Shown: positions 9,351 to 17,737 of the stretch, in pieces
Layout of the letters: the number at the start of each line of letters is the position of its first letter
Position numbering within the stretch: the stretch's first letter is position 1
Assembly (NCBI RefSeq): GCF_002897035.1
Contig: NZ_BAUX01000015.1
Coordinates: forward strand, 53,504-117,503
Direction: 5' to 3'
Length of the DNA stretch: 64,000 nt
Source of the DNA: Methylopila sp. Yamaguchi
Lineage (GTDB): Bacteria > Pseudomonadota > Alphaproteobacteria > Rhizobiales > Methylopilaceae
Made by a program: the position numbers and the translations under genes
Notes under the pieces: model-generated
What the model saw: the letters and a program-made list of their open reading frames with translations, nothing else
The model's database searches: none
What the model was told of the DNA's origin: nothing

Positions 9351-9908
9351 GTGCCCCACATTGTCTACTACGCCGCCACCAGCCTCGACGGCCGGCTCGC
9401 AGGCCCGGGCGACGCGCTCGCTTTTCTGGAGTCGCTCGCCGACCCGGAGAGCTATGGCGCCGACGCGTTCGAGCCGTTCTTCGAGACGGTGGACGCGATC
9501 GTGATGGGCGCGAAGACCTTCGCCGTGCTGCAGGCTGCGATCCTGGCGGGCGACGCCGACGGCTGGCCCTACGGCGACCGACGCACCATCGTGATGACAC
9601 GCAAGGACCGCATCGCTCCGATGAACGGGGCTGAGGTCGAGGCCTTCGCCGGCAGCCCACGTGAGCTCGCGGAAGCGTTGGACGCCGCGGGAAGCGGCCG
9701 CGTCTGGCTCGCTGGCGGCGGCCGGCTGGCGGGAGGGTTCTTCGCCGACGATCTGGTGGACGAAATCGTCCTGACGCTGGTCCCGACCATCCTTGGCGAA
9801 GGCCCGGCGCTGGCGGAAGGAAGCGGCATTCCGCTGCGCGACTTCGGGCTTAAGGGCGCCACCCAGGGCGCGAACAGCGTGGCGCTGCGCTATGTGCGGC
9901 TCCGCTGA
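9351..9908 (+). CDS. Dihydrofolate reductase / RibD C-terminal family protein
   Basis: A 185-residue NADPH-dependent reductase of the DHFR-like RibD C-terminal fold (VYYAATSLDGRLAGPGDALAFLE, DAIVMGAKTF, IVMTRK, VWLAGGGRLAGGFFADDLVDEIVLTLVPTILGEG). Stand-alone members are usually of unknown substrate; it is not a full RibD and not classical FolA. I start it at GTG 9351 because conserved sequence begins with HIVYYAATSLDGR; the frame is open upstream to 9240, but that would overlap the divergent oxidase start. The thioesterase gene follows after four bases, so they are probably co-transcribed. Confidence 0.82.
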   Translation: MPHIVYYAATSLDGRLAGPGDALAFLESLADPESYGADAFEPFFETVDAIVMGAKTFAVLQAAILAGDADGWPYGDRRTIVMTRKDRIAPMNGAEVEAFAGSPRELAEALDAAGSGRVWLAGGGRLAGGFFADDLVDEIVLTLVPTILGEGPALAEGSGIPLRDFGLKGATQGANSVALRYVRLR

Positions 9909-9912
9909 ACCC

Positions 9913-10392
9913 ATGACCGACGCCGCCTTCGTCACCGATCCCCTGCCGGTCGAGCGCTCCTACCTCGACCACAACGGCCACGTGAACATGGCCTACCATC
10001 TGGTGCTGGTCGATCAGGCGCTCGACCTCGCCTTCGCGGCGTTCGGGGTGGATGGGGCCTACGTCGAAGACCTCGGCCTCTCGACCTTCGCGGGCGAGAT
10101 GCACGTGCGCTATCTCAACGAAATCAACTTCGGCGACGTGATACGCGGGCGGGTGGTGTTTCTCGAGGCCGACGCGAAGCGGGTGCGATGGGCGGTGGAG
10201 TTGGCCCGCGAAGCCGACGGGGCCGTCACCACGACCGTCGAAGGCGTGACGCTGTCCGTGTCGCTCGCGACCCGTCGCGTGACGCCTTTTCCCGACACGG
10301 TTCAGCTCGCGATCGCCGCTTTGATCGAGAGCCATGAAACCGCCGCCGCAAAGCTCGACTGGCTCGGCCGCCGCGTCGGCATGCGGCGCTGA
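9913..10392 (+). CDS. Acyl-CoA thioesterase family protein (hotdog fold)
   Basis: A 159-residue single hotdog domain. The N-terminal block RSYLDHNGHVNMAYHLVLVDQALD carries the D-x-x-G-H-V-N-x-x-x-Y active-site motif of 4HBT thioesterases (YbgC/FcbC group). The central strand pattern MHVRYLNEINFGDVIRGRVVFLEAD is typical. The acyl substrate is unknown. The ATG at 9913 is four bases after the preceding reductase stop, suggesting one transcript ending at the terminator at 10418-10452. Confidence 0.85.
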   Translation: MTDAAFVTDPLPVERSYLDHNGHVNMAYHLVLVDQALDLAFAAFGVDGAYVEDLGLSTFAGEMHVRYLNEINFGDVIRGRVVFLEADAKRVRWAVELAREADGAVTTTVEGVTLSVSLATRRVTPFPDTVQLAIAALIESHETAAAKLDWLGRRVGMRR

Positions 10393-10417
10393 GGCTCGCC
10401 AGGCCGTCCCAGAATTG

Positions 10418-10452
10418 AAAAAAGCTCCGCAGCAGGGCTGCGAAGCTTTTTT
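10418..10452. terminator. Bidirectional rho-independent terminator
   Basis: AAAAAAGCT (10418-10426) pairs with AGCTTTTTT (10444-10452), and CGCAGC (10428-10433) with GCTGCG (10437-10442) around a three-base loop. Flanking A and T runs make it work on both strands. It sits between the convergent thioesterase and DUF1236 genes and probably ends both. Confidence 0.9.
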
Positions 10453-10477
10453 CCATTCCCCAGAGGGAACGCGAGGT

Positions 10478-10858
10478 TCAGTCGACGACCTGAACGACCT
10501 TGCGGTCGCTGTCGACGATGTAACGCTTCTGGTTGATGACCGTGTAGCTGTAGTCGCTGTCCGGCACGCGATAGACCTCGACGGTCTGGGGCACCGGCTT
10601 GCCCACCACCACGTCGCCTTCGTAGACGACCGAGGGGCGCTGCTCCTGCACCACATAAGACCGGACCCGCTCGGGCGGGGACGCGAGAGTGCCGATCACG
10701 CCGCCAGCCACGCCGCCGGCCACTGCGCCGACCGGACCGCCGAGGACCGCGCCCGTCGCCGCACCGCCGGCGATGCCCGCCGCCGTGCCTTCAGCCGCGA
10801 ACGCCGCAGCAGGAGCCGTGGCGAGCGCGACGGCCAGAGCCAAAGTGCTGATCCGCAT
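10478..10858 (-). CDS. Secreted DUF1236-domain protein with glycine-zipper segment
   Basis: About 126 residues. An N-terminal signal peptide (MRISTLALAVALATAPAAAF, cut after AFA) is followed by a Gly/Ala-rich hydrophobic stretch of glycine-zipper character (residues about 25-60), then a C-terminal DUF1236 motif (VPQTVEVYRVPDSDYSYTVI, then YIVDSDRKVVQVVD). It is probably a periplasmic or envelope protein; the function of DUF1236 is unknown to me. The start at ATG 10858 is chosen because GAGGAGGAAAG lies just upstream and the signal peptide begins there; an in-frame start at 10906 would put 16 charged residues ahead of it. Confidence 0.85.
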   Translation of the reverse strand: MRISTLALAVALATAPAAAFAAEGTAAGIAGGAATGAVLGGPVGAVAGGVAGGVIGTLASPPERVRSYVVQEQRPSVVYEGDVVVGKPVPQTVEVYRVPDSDYSYTVINQKRYIVDSDRKVVQVVD

Positions 10859-11087
10859 AATGTCTTTCCTCCTCTTGTCCGCCCGCTCAATAACGCGGAT
10901 CTTCAAAAGCGGTTCCGCCGGATTTAAACTTATCGGCTGATCAAATTACGGGATGGTTTCTTCGTACCTCTTCGGCCCGCTTGGCCCGCAGCGTCCAGCG
11001 GGGTCTCACCCGTTGTGGACAGCGGTGACGCTCTCGCAATCCGGACCCGACGGCGCCATTTTGTTCTCTTATGGCGATTGAGTCGTC

Positions 11088-13514
11088 GTGGCTCGCGCGC
11101 CGCGGCGCGCCTCGCCTCCAGGAGCTGCAAACCCCTTGCCTGATCAGAACGCCCGCCATCCGGACGACGACCTGACGCTGTCTGCGCCCCGCGCCGGAGG
11201 CATCGCCGCGCGCGCGGCCGCCGCGCTGCGTCCCGCCTCCGCGCCCGATTACCTTCAGGGGCTCAACCCGGAGCAACGCGAAGCGGTCGAGACGCTTGAC
11301 GGACCGCTGCTGGTGCTTGCGGGCGCCGGCACCGGCAAGACCCGCGTGCTGACCACGCGCATTGCGCACATCCTGGCGCTGGGCAAGGCGCGTCCGTTCG
11401 AAATCCTCTCGGTCACCTTCACCAACAAGGCCGCGCGCGAGATGCGCGAGCGCGTTGGCAAGCTGCTGGGCGAGGCCGCCGAGGGCATGCAGTGGCTCGG
11501 CACCTTCCACTCCATCGGCACCCGCATCCTGCGCCGCCACGCGGAGCTCGCCGGCCTGTCGTCAAGCTTCACGATCCTCGACACCGACGACCAGATCCGC
11601 CTGCTGAAGCAGGTCCTGACGGCTGAGAACATCGACGACAAGCGCTGGCCCGCGCGCCAGCTCGCCTTCGCCATCGACGGCTGGAAGAACCGCGCGCTCG
11701 CTCCAAAGGACGTGCCGGCCGGCGAAGCCCAGAGCTTCGCGGCCGGCCGCGGCGCCGAACTCTACGCCATCTACCAGGCCCGGTTGCGCCAGCTGAACGC
11801 GGTCGACTTCGGCGACCTGCTTCTGGAGCCGATCCGGTTGTTCCGCGAGCACCCGGACGTGCTGGAGCAGTACCACCGGCGGTTCAAATACATGCTGGTG
11901 GACGAGTATCAGGACACCAACGTCGCGCAGTACCTCTGGCTTCGCCTGCTGGCGAAGGGCTCGTCCAACCTCGCCTGCGTTGGCGACGACGACCAGTCGA
12001 TCTACGGCTGGCGCGGGGCCGAGGTCGAAAATATCCTGCGGTTCGAGAAGGATTTCCCGGGCGCGAAGGTGGTGCGCCTTGAGCGCAACTACCGCTCGAC
12101 GGGCCACATCCTCAACGCCGCCTCCCATCTCATCGCCCACAACCAGGGCCGCCTCGGCAAGACGCTGCGCCCGCAGACCGACCTCGGCGAGAAGGTCACG
12201 GTCGCCGGCGCGTGGGATTCCGGCGAGGAGGCCCGCCAGATCGGCGACGAGATCGAGGCTCTGCAGACCAAGGGGCACAAGCTCGACGATATCGCGATCC
12301 TCGTGCGCGCGTCGTTCCAGATGCGCGAGTTCGAGGAACGCTTCATCACCCTCGGCCTGCCCTACCGCGTCATCGGCGGCCCGCGCTTCTACGAGCGCGC
12401 CGAGATCCGCGACGCCCTCGCCTATCTCCGCGTGGTCGCGAGCCCGGCCGACGGCCTCGCCTTCGAGCGCATCTACAACACGCCGAAGCGGGGCCTTGGC
12501 GACGCCGCGCTGAAGCAGATGGTCGACCTCTCCCGCGCCGAGGAGGTGCCGCTGCTGGAGGCTGCGCGCCGGCTGCTCGACGGGCCCGACCTGAAGCCGA
12601 AGCCGCGCTCCACGTTGAAGGAGCTCGTGCAGTCCTTCGACCGCTGGTCCGGGCTGATCGACAAGATCCCCCACACCGAGCTCGCGGAGCAGGTGCTGGA
12701 GGAGAGCGGGTACACCGACATGTGGACCAAGGACCGTTCGGCGGAAGCGCAGGGGCGGCTGGAGAATCTGAAGGAGCTGGTGCGCTCCATGGAGCCGTTC
12801 GAGAACCTGCGCGGCTTCCTGGAGCACATCTCGCTCGTGATGGACGCCGACCGCGGCCCGAGCGGGGACGCCGTCACCATCATGACGCTTCACGCCGCCA
12901 AGGGGCTGGAGTTCGACACGGTGTTCCTGCCCGGCTGGGAGGAAGGCCTCTTCCCCCACCAGCGCTCGCTCGACGAGAGCGGCCGCGCCGGGCTCGAGGA
13001 GGAGCGTCGCCTCGCTTATGTCGGCGTCACCCGCGCGCGCAAACGCGCGAAGGTGTGGTTCGCCTCCAACCGGCGCATCCACGGCATGTGGCAGTCGTCG
13101 ATCCCGTCGCGCTTCCTCGACGAGCTGCCCGAGGCCGCCGTCGATGTGCTAGAGGCTCCGGCGACCTACGGCGGCGGAGGCGGCGGGATGGGCGGGTCCT
13201 ACGGCGCAAGCCGGTTCGACCGCGCCGAGCCGTTCAAATCCACCTACGACACGCCGGGCTGGCGGCGCGCGCAGGAGAATCGCGGTCCCGCCTCCCCCGG
13301 CCCCGGCGCGCGCCGCAGCGGGCCGATGACGATCGAGGGCGAACTCGTCGCCTCCTCCACCGCGAAGTCCGCCGGCTTCGGAAAGGGCGCGCGCGTGTTC
13401 CACCAGAAGTTCGGGAACGGCACCGTGGTCGAGGTCGACGGCAACAAGCTCACCGTCGCGTTCGACAAGGCCGGCCACAAGCGCGTGGTGGACAGCTTCG
13501 TGAAGGCTGCCTAA
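11088..13514 (+). CDS. UvrD/PcrA-type superfamily 1 DNA helicase
   Basis: An 808-residue 3'-5' DNA helicase for repair and replication-fork maintenance. The UvrD/Rep core runs from about residue 50 to 660. LNPEQREAV is the Q motif and GAGTGKT is Walker A. DEYQDTN is motif II, GDDDQSIYGWRGA is motif III and LERNYRST is motif IV. The late motifs TLHAAKGLEFDTVFLPGWEEGLFPH and EEERRLAYVGVTRA are intact. A Gly-rich linker leads to a C-terminal PcrA-type Tudor-like module (GARVFHQKFGNGTVVEVDGNKLTVAFD). The first 45 residues are basic and unconserved; the start is GTG at 11088, with later starts possible. PcrA and UvrD cannot be separated from sequence alone. Confidence 0.93.
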   Translation: MARAPRRASPPGAANPLPDQNARHPDDDLTLSAPRAGGIAARAAAALRPASAPDYLQGLNPEQREAVETLDGPLLVLAGAGTGKTRVLTTRIAHILALGKARPFEILSVTFTNKAAREMRERVGKLLGEAAEGMQWLGTFHSIGTRILRRHAELAGLSSSFTILDTDDQIRLLKQVLTAENIDDKRWPARQLAFAIDGWKNRALAPKDVPAGEAQSFAAGRGAELYAIYQARLRQLNAVDFGDLLLEPIRLFREHPDVLEQYHRRFKYMLVDEYQDTNVAQYLWLRLLAKGSSNLACVGDDDQSIYGWRGAEVENILRFEKDFPGAKVVRLERNYRSTGHILNAASHLIAHNQGRLGKTLRPQTDLGEKVTVAGAWDSGEEARQIGDEIEALQTKGHKLDDIAILVRASFQMREFEERFITLGLPYRVIGGPRFYERAEIRDALAYLRVVASPADGLAFERIYNTPKRGLGDAALKQMVDLSRAEEVPLLEAARRLLDGPDLKPKPRSTLKELVQSFDRWSGLIDKIPHTELAEQVLEESGYTDMWTKDRSAEAQGRLENLKELVRSMEPFENLRGFLEHISLVMDADRGPSGDAVTIMTLHAAKGLEFDTVFLPGWEEGLFPHQRSLDESGRAGLEEERRLAYVGVTRARKRAKVWFASNRRIHGMWQSSIPSRFLDELPEAAVDVLEAPATYGGGGGGMGGSYGASRFDRAEPFKSTYDTPGWRRAQENRGPASPGPGARRSGPMTIEGELVASSTAKSAGFGKGARVFHQKFGNGTVVEVDGNKLTVAFDKAGHKRVVDSFVKAA

Positions 13515-13577
13515 CTCAACTCGACGATCGCCGTTCGCCGCGGCGCTCCCGATCGATCGCATCAAAGGAAACCGATC

Positions 13578-14405
13578 ATGCAGACGTCGCCGACCGACGA
13601 AGGAAGCCGCGTGATCTCGGAGATCGCGCAGCGTCACGGCTTCAGCCTCGAGGCGGGGCGGGCCATGGTCGCGGCGCTCGAATCCGGCGCCGGGGCAATG
13701 GCGCAGTTCAGCCATCACGAACTCGGCGGCATGGGCCAGTGGTCGCGCGGCGGCATGCTGATGATCGGCGACATGTTCAACAACGGGCTGAAGGCGCGGG
13801 TCGGCGCTCTCGCCGACGACCTTGCGGTCGCGATGGGCGGCGGCGCGATCCCCGCCCCTCGCCCCGCCCCCGGCCAGTCCTCAGCCGGCTTCGCCAACTG
13901 GTGGCCTGAGGCGCTCGGCGACCCATCCGCCACGGGCGCCCAGAACGGGCGGCGCTACGCCGTGTTTCCGGGTACGCGTCGGCTGGCGATCGAGCGAGAC
14001 GGTCAAGTCCGGACCTACGACACCGGAGACCACAACATCGGCGGCGCCGGCCAGCAGCAGGGCAGCGTCGACAGCCTGAGCTTCTCGACCGACCGCGGCT
14101 CGATCGGCGTGCACGATCTTCGGGAGGTGGACGCCTCGGCGACCTCCGCGCCCGAACACGCGCCTCAGTCGCCCGAGGACGGACAGCAGCAGCCAGCGGC
14201 CTCGCAGACGTTCACGACGCAGCCTTCTTCGGCGCCGGTGGCGCCCACGCAAGCGGAGGCGGCTCGCGCGCCGGCTCCGATGAAGGAGCGCGAGGGCGGC
14301 GACCCGATCGAGCTCATCCGAAAGCTCGCGGCGCTCAAGGACGCCGGCGCGCTGACCGAAGACGAGTTCCAGGCGAAGAAGGTCGAGCTGCTCGCCCGCA
14401 TCTAA
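13578..14405 (+). CDS. SHOCT-domain protein
   Basis: A 275-residue protein. The N-terminal 75 residues are conserved-looking and Gly/Met-rich (QFSHHELGGMGQWSRGGMLMIGDMF). A central region with a possible beta fold follows (YAVFPGTRRLAIERDGQVRTYDTGDHNIGG), then a low-complexity Gln/Ala/Pro linker (about 190-235). The C terminus is a SHOCT short helical domain (IELIRKLAALKDAGALTEDEF...). SHOCT domains occur at protein ends and are thought to mediate oligomerisation. No membrane segment or catalytic motif is visible; the role is unknown. The gene lies between the helicase and prmA. Confidence 0.8.
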   Translation: MQTSPTDEGSRVISEIAQRHGFSLEAGRAMVAALESGAGAMAQFSHHELGGMGQWSRGGMLMIGDMFNNGLKARVGALADDLAVAMGGGAIPAPRPAPGQSSAGFANWWPEALGDPSATGAQNGRRYAVFPGTRRLAIERDGQVRTYDTGDHNIGGAGQQQGSVDSLSFSTDRGSIGVHDLREVDASATSAPEHAPQSPEDGQQQPAASQTFTTQPSSAPVAPTQAEAARAPAPMKEREGGDPIELIRKLAALKDAGALTEDEFQAKKVELLARI

Positions 14406-14581
14406 GGCGCCCGACGAAACGCGGCGCTTTAGGGCAGCTCAAGTCGAGCATCCGATGACCGTCCCTGCGTCGCCGCGGATCAGACAGGTTTCCCTGCGCG
14501 GATGGACCCGCTATGCCTCCCCGCACAAGGCCGGGACCCGCCGTCGCGGTTCCGCGCAACGCCTCTGAAGGTCTCGTCTCC

Positions 14582-15454
14582 ATGTCCACGCCTCTCGTCC
14601 GCCTCCGTCTCGACGAAGCGACCGCCAAGCGCGTCGCGGACGTGCTGGAGGAGGCCTTCCCGTTCGGCGAGGCCTCCATCGCCGCCTTCGAGGTGACCAA
14701 GGACGACTGGACGGTCGAGGTCTACGGCGGCCCGGAGGCGACGGCGGACGAGCTCGCCGCCGCCCTCCGCGAGGCGCTTGGACCGGAGAGCGCCGGCCTG
14801 CGCATCGAGGCCGACGCCGTCGAAGAGGCCGACTGGGTGGCGAAGAGCCTCGCCGGCCTCGCGCCCGTGCCGGCCGGCCGCTTCATGGTCCACGGGTCCC
14901 ACGACCGAGACAAGATCCCCGCGGACGTGATCGGCATCGAGATCGAGGCGGCGCTCGCCTTCGGCACCGGCCACCATGGCACCACCCGCGGCTGCCTGCT
15001 CGCGATCGACGAGCTGCTGACGGAGCGCCGCTTCGAGCGCGTGCTCGACCTCGGCTCCGGCACCGGCGTGCTGGCGATCGCCATCGGTCTCGCCCAGCAG
15101 GCGCCTGTGCTCGCGACCGACATCGATGAGACCTCCGCGCGCATCGCCGGCGAGAACGCCGAGGCGAACGGGGCCGGCGCCTTCGTGGAGTCCATCCACG
15201 CCACCAGCTTCGACCATCCCGTCTTTGCGGAGCGCGGCCCGTTCGACCTCATCGTCGCCAACATCCTTGCCGGCCCGTTGGTCGAGCTCGCCCCCGAGGT
15301 GAAGCGTCACCTGGCCACCGATGGCCGCGTGGTGCTGTCGGGTCTGATGAACCACGAGGAGGACCGCGTCCTCGCCGCCTATGCGTCGGAGGGTCTCCGC
15401 CTGATCTCCTCACGCCAGCTCGAAGGCTGGTCGACGCTGGTGCTGAAGGCGTGA
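14582..15454 (+). CDS. prmA: Ribosomal protein L11 methyltransferase
   Basis: PrmA trimethylates several positions on ribosomal protein L11 using S-adenosylmethionine. The 290-residue protein has an N-terminal substrate-recognition domain (about 1-100), then the Rossmann methyltransferase domain: AFGTGHHGTTRGCL, motif I VLDLGSGTGVLAIAIG, DIDETSARIAGENAEANG, and the catalytic-loop motif IVANILAGPLVELAP, all PrmA hallmarks. I start at ATG 14582 (MSTPLVRLRL); the open frame continues upstream to 14513 but that part is Pro/Arg-rich and unconserved. Confidence 0.95.
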   Translation: MSTPLVRLRLDEATAKRVADVLEEAFPFGEASIAAFEVTKDDWTVEVYGGPEATADELAAALREALGPESAGLRIEADAVEEADWVAKSLAGLAPVPAGRFMVHGSHDRDKIPADVIGIEIEAALAFGTGHHGTTRGCLLAIDELLTERRFERVLDLGSGTGVLAIAIGLAQQAPVLATDIDETSARIAGENAEANGAGAFVESIHATSFDHPVFAERGPFDLIVANILAGPLVELAPEVKRHLATDGRVVLSGLMNHEEDRVLAAYASEGLRLISSRQLEGWSTLVLKA

Positions 15455-15502
15455 GGCGCCCTCCCGCCCGCGATGTCCTACGCCTGAAGCGCGGGATCTG
15501 AG

Positions 15503-15820
15503 ATGAGCGCCAAGCCGAAGCGCGGTCCCGAACGCCGCGTGATGTACGTCGAGAGCAAGAGCGGAACCATCGAGGGCGCAGCCGCCCGGATCGGCTGGGT
15601 CGAGTTCTCGAAGACGGGCCAGACGATCTACTACCGCGGGCTGATGCTCCAGAAGGGCGTCGTGCCCCGCGGCAACTGCTTCGACGTGATTACGGGCGAC
15701 GTGTACTGGGTCTCGGACGTCAAGAAGAGAGGCTCGAACACCCACCCTGACAATCTCGACCTGGAAGTCCAGATCGATCCGGACGCCCTGGACGAGTACC
15801 GGCGGATAAGGTCGACTTGA
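15503..15820 (+). CDS. Small conserved protein of unknown function
   Basis: A 105-residue soluble, probably beta-rich protein. The recognisable core is ARIGWVEFSKTGQTIYYRGL, then NCFDVITGDVYWVSDVKKRGSNTH and a closing EVQIDPDALDEYRRI. I recognise this as a widespread family of about 80-100 residues that is sometimes mislabelled as 1-deoxyxylulose-5-phosphate synthase; it is far too short for that enzyme and has no thiamine motif. It sits between prmA and the M24 peptidase with no sign of coupling. Confidence 0.7.
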   Translation: MSAKPKRGPERRVMYVESKSGTIEGAAARIGWVEFSKTGQTIYYRGLMLQKGVVPRGNCFDVITGDVYWVSDVKKRGSNTHPDNLDLEVQIDPDALDEYRRIRST

Positions 15821-15877
15821 TCGTCGGCGACCCTGCCTTCGGCGGTCACGCGCGTGAAACGTTACGGGACAGATTCG

Positions 15878-17692
15878 ATGTTCGAGGCGAAGTTCCAGAC
15901 CTTCGACGAGACCTCCGACCCGTCCCAGGGCGCGCCGAGGCTCGCGGCGCTTCGGGCGCGGCTCGCGACGCTGAAGCTCGACGGCTTCCTGCTGCCGCGG
16001 GCGGATGAGCATCAGAACGAATACCTGCCCCCCTCCGCCGAGCGCGTGGCGTGGCTCACGGGCTTCACCGGTTCCTACGGTTTCGTCGCAGTGCTCGCCG
16101 ACCGCGCCGCGCTGTTCGTGGACGGCCGCTACACCGTGCAGGCGCGGACGCAGGTCGACGCGTCCGTCTTCGCCACAGTGAACGTCGGCGACACGCCGCC
16201 CACCGAGTGGCTGAAGCGCAATCTCACGTCGGGCATGCGCGTGGGCTACGACCCGATGCTCCACACGATCGAGGGGATCGAGCGGCTGGAGAAGGCGGCC
16301 GACCACGCCGGCGCGACGCTGGTCGCGGTCGAGGAGAACCCGGTCGACGCGATCTGGACCGATCGGCCCGCCCCGCCCCTGGCGCCCGTGGCGCTCCATG
16401 ACCCGGCCTTCGCAGGCGAAACGGTCGACAGCAAACTCGGACGGATCGCAGACGAACTCGCTACGGCGCGCGCCGACGCGCTGCTGGTGACCGACGCCCA
16501 CGCCCTCGCCTGGACGTTCAACATCCGCGGCTCGGACGTCGCGCACACGCCGCTGCCGCTCGGCTTCGCGCTCGTTCCGGCCGAGGGGCGGGCGACGGTG
16601 TTCCTCGACGGCCGCAAGCTTTCCAACGTTGTACGCGCGGACCTTGAAGCGAAAGCTGAGGTCGCGGAGCCGACCGCGCTCGATCAGGCCCTCGGTCGCC
16701 TCGCGGGCAAGACCGTGCGGATCGACGCATCCGGCGTCGCCGCCGCCTTTGTGCGGAGGCTCGAAGCCGCGGGCGCCCGGGTGCAGCGGGGGGCGGACCC
16801 GATCGCCAAGCTGAAGGCGGTGAAGAATCAGATCGAGATTGAGGGCGCGCGGGCGGCGCAGCTCCGGGACGGCGCGGCGCTCTGCCGCTTCCTCGCCTGG
16901 CTCGACGCGGAGGCGCCCAAGGGTACGCTGGACGAGATCGGCGCGGCTGAGGCGCTGGAAAGCTTCCGGCGCGAGACCGGCCTGCTGCGCGACGTGTCGT
17001 TTCCGTCGATCTCGGCCGCAGGCCCCAACGCCGCCCTGCCGCATTACCGCGTGACGCGCGCGAGCAACGCGCGGTTAACTCCGGGTTTCTTCCTGATCGA
17101 CAGCGGCGCGCAATACGAGGACGGCACCACCGACGTCACGCGCACCGTGGTGATCGGCCAGGCCACCGACGAGATGAAGGACCGCTTCACGCGGGTGCTC
17201 AAGGGGCACATCGCGATCTCGACCGCCGTCTTTCCCAAGGGCGCCTCCGGTGCCCAGATCGACGCCTTCGCCCGCCGCCCGCTCTGGGAGGCCGGCCTCG
17301 ACTTCGACCACGGCGTCGGCCATGGGGTCGGATCCTACCTGTCGGTTCACGAAGGCCCGCAGCGCATCTCCAAACTCGGGACCACGCCGCTTGAGCCCGG
17401 CATGATCCTCTCCAACGAACCGGGCTACTACAAGGAAGGCCATTACGGCATCCGCACCGAGACGCTGGTGCTGGTCGAGCGCCGGACGATTCCCGGCGCC
17501 GAGCGCGAGATGTACGGCTTCGAAACCCTGACGCTGGCTCCGATCGACCGCCGGGCCATCGCGCCCGCCCTGCTGAGGGCGGAGGAGCGCGCCTGGCTCG
17601 ATGCTTATCACGCGCGGGTGCTGGCCGAGATCGGCCGCTTCGTCGACCCGGCGACGGCTGCGTGGCTCGAGGCCGCCTGCGCGCCGCTGTGA
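15878..17692 (+). CDS. Xaa-Pro aminopeptidase (M24 / aminopeptidase P family)
   Basis: A cytosolic metallopeptidase expected to remove N-terminal residues preceding proline. The 604-residue length matches the long three-domain aminopeptidase P form. Two creatinase-like N-terminal domains (residues about 20-310; LLPRADEHQNEYLPPSAERVAWLTGFTGS) precede the pita-bread catalytic domain. Metal ligands are visible as Asp in LIDSGAQYEDGTTDVTRT (two Asp), His in VGHGVGSYLSVHEGP, Glu in LSNEPGYYKEGHYG, and Glu in the GFETLT block. I use ATG 15878; an in-frame GTG at 15854 adds eight residues. Confidence 0.92.
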   Translation: MFEAKFQTFDETSDPSQGAPRLAALRARLATLKLDGFLLPRADEHQNEYLPPSAERVAWLTGFTGSYGFVAVLADRAALFVDGRYTVQARTQVDASVFATVNVGDTPPTEWLKRNLTSGMRVGYDPMLHTIEGIERLEKAADHAGATLVAVEENPVDAIWTDRPAPPLAPVALHDPAFAGETVDSKLGRIADELATARADALLVTDAHALAWTFNIRGSDVAHTPLPLGFALVPAEGRATVFLDGRKLSNVVRADLEAKAEVAEPTALDQALGRLAGKTVRIDASGVAAAFVRRLEAAGARVQRGADPIAKLKAVKNQIEIEGARAAQLRDGAALCRFLAWLDAEAPKGTLDEIGAAEALESFRRETGLLRDVSFPSISAAGPNAALPHYRVTRASNARLTPGFFLIDSGAQYEDGTTDVTRTVVIGQATDEMKDRFTRVLKGHIAISTAVFPKGASGAQIDAFARRPLWEAGLDFDHGVGHGVGSYLSVHEGPQRISKLGTTPLEPGMILSNEPGYYKEGHYGIRTETLVLVERRTIPGAEREMYGFETLTLAPIDRRAIAPALLRAEERAWLDAYHARVLAEIGRFVDPATAAWLEAACAPL

Positions 17693-17737
17693 GGCGGCCA
17701 ATGATGTGCGCGAAGTGACCGCCTAAACGCAGGCGCT

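Noticed and set aside
6694..9504. 936-codon plus-strand open frame opposite the AsmA-like and FAD-oxidase genes
   Set aside because: It spans two well-supported genes on the other strand and has the Arg-rich composition of a GC-driven antisense frame.
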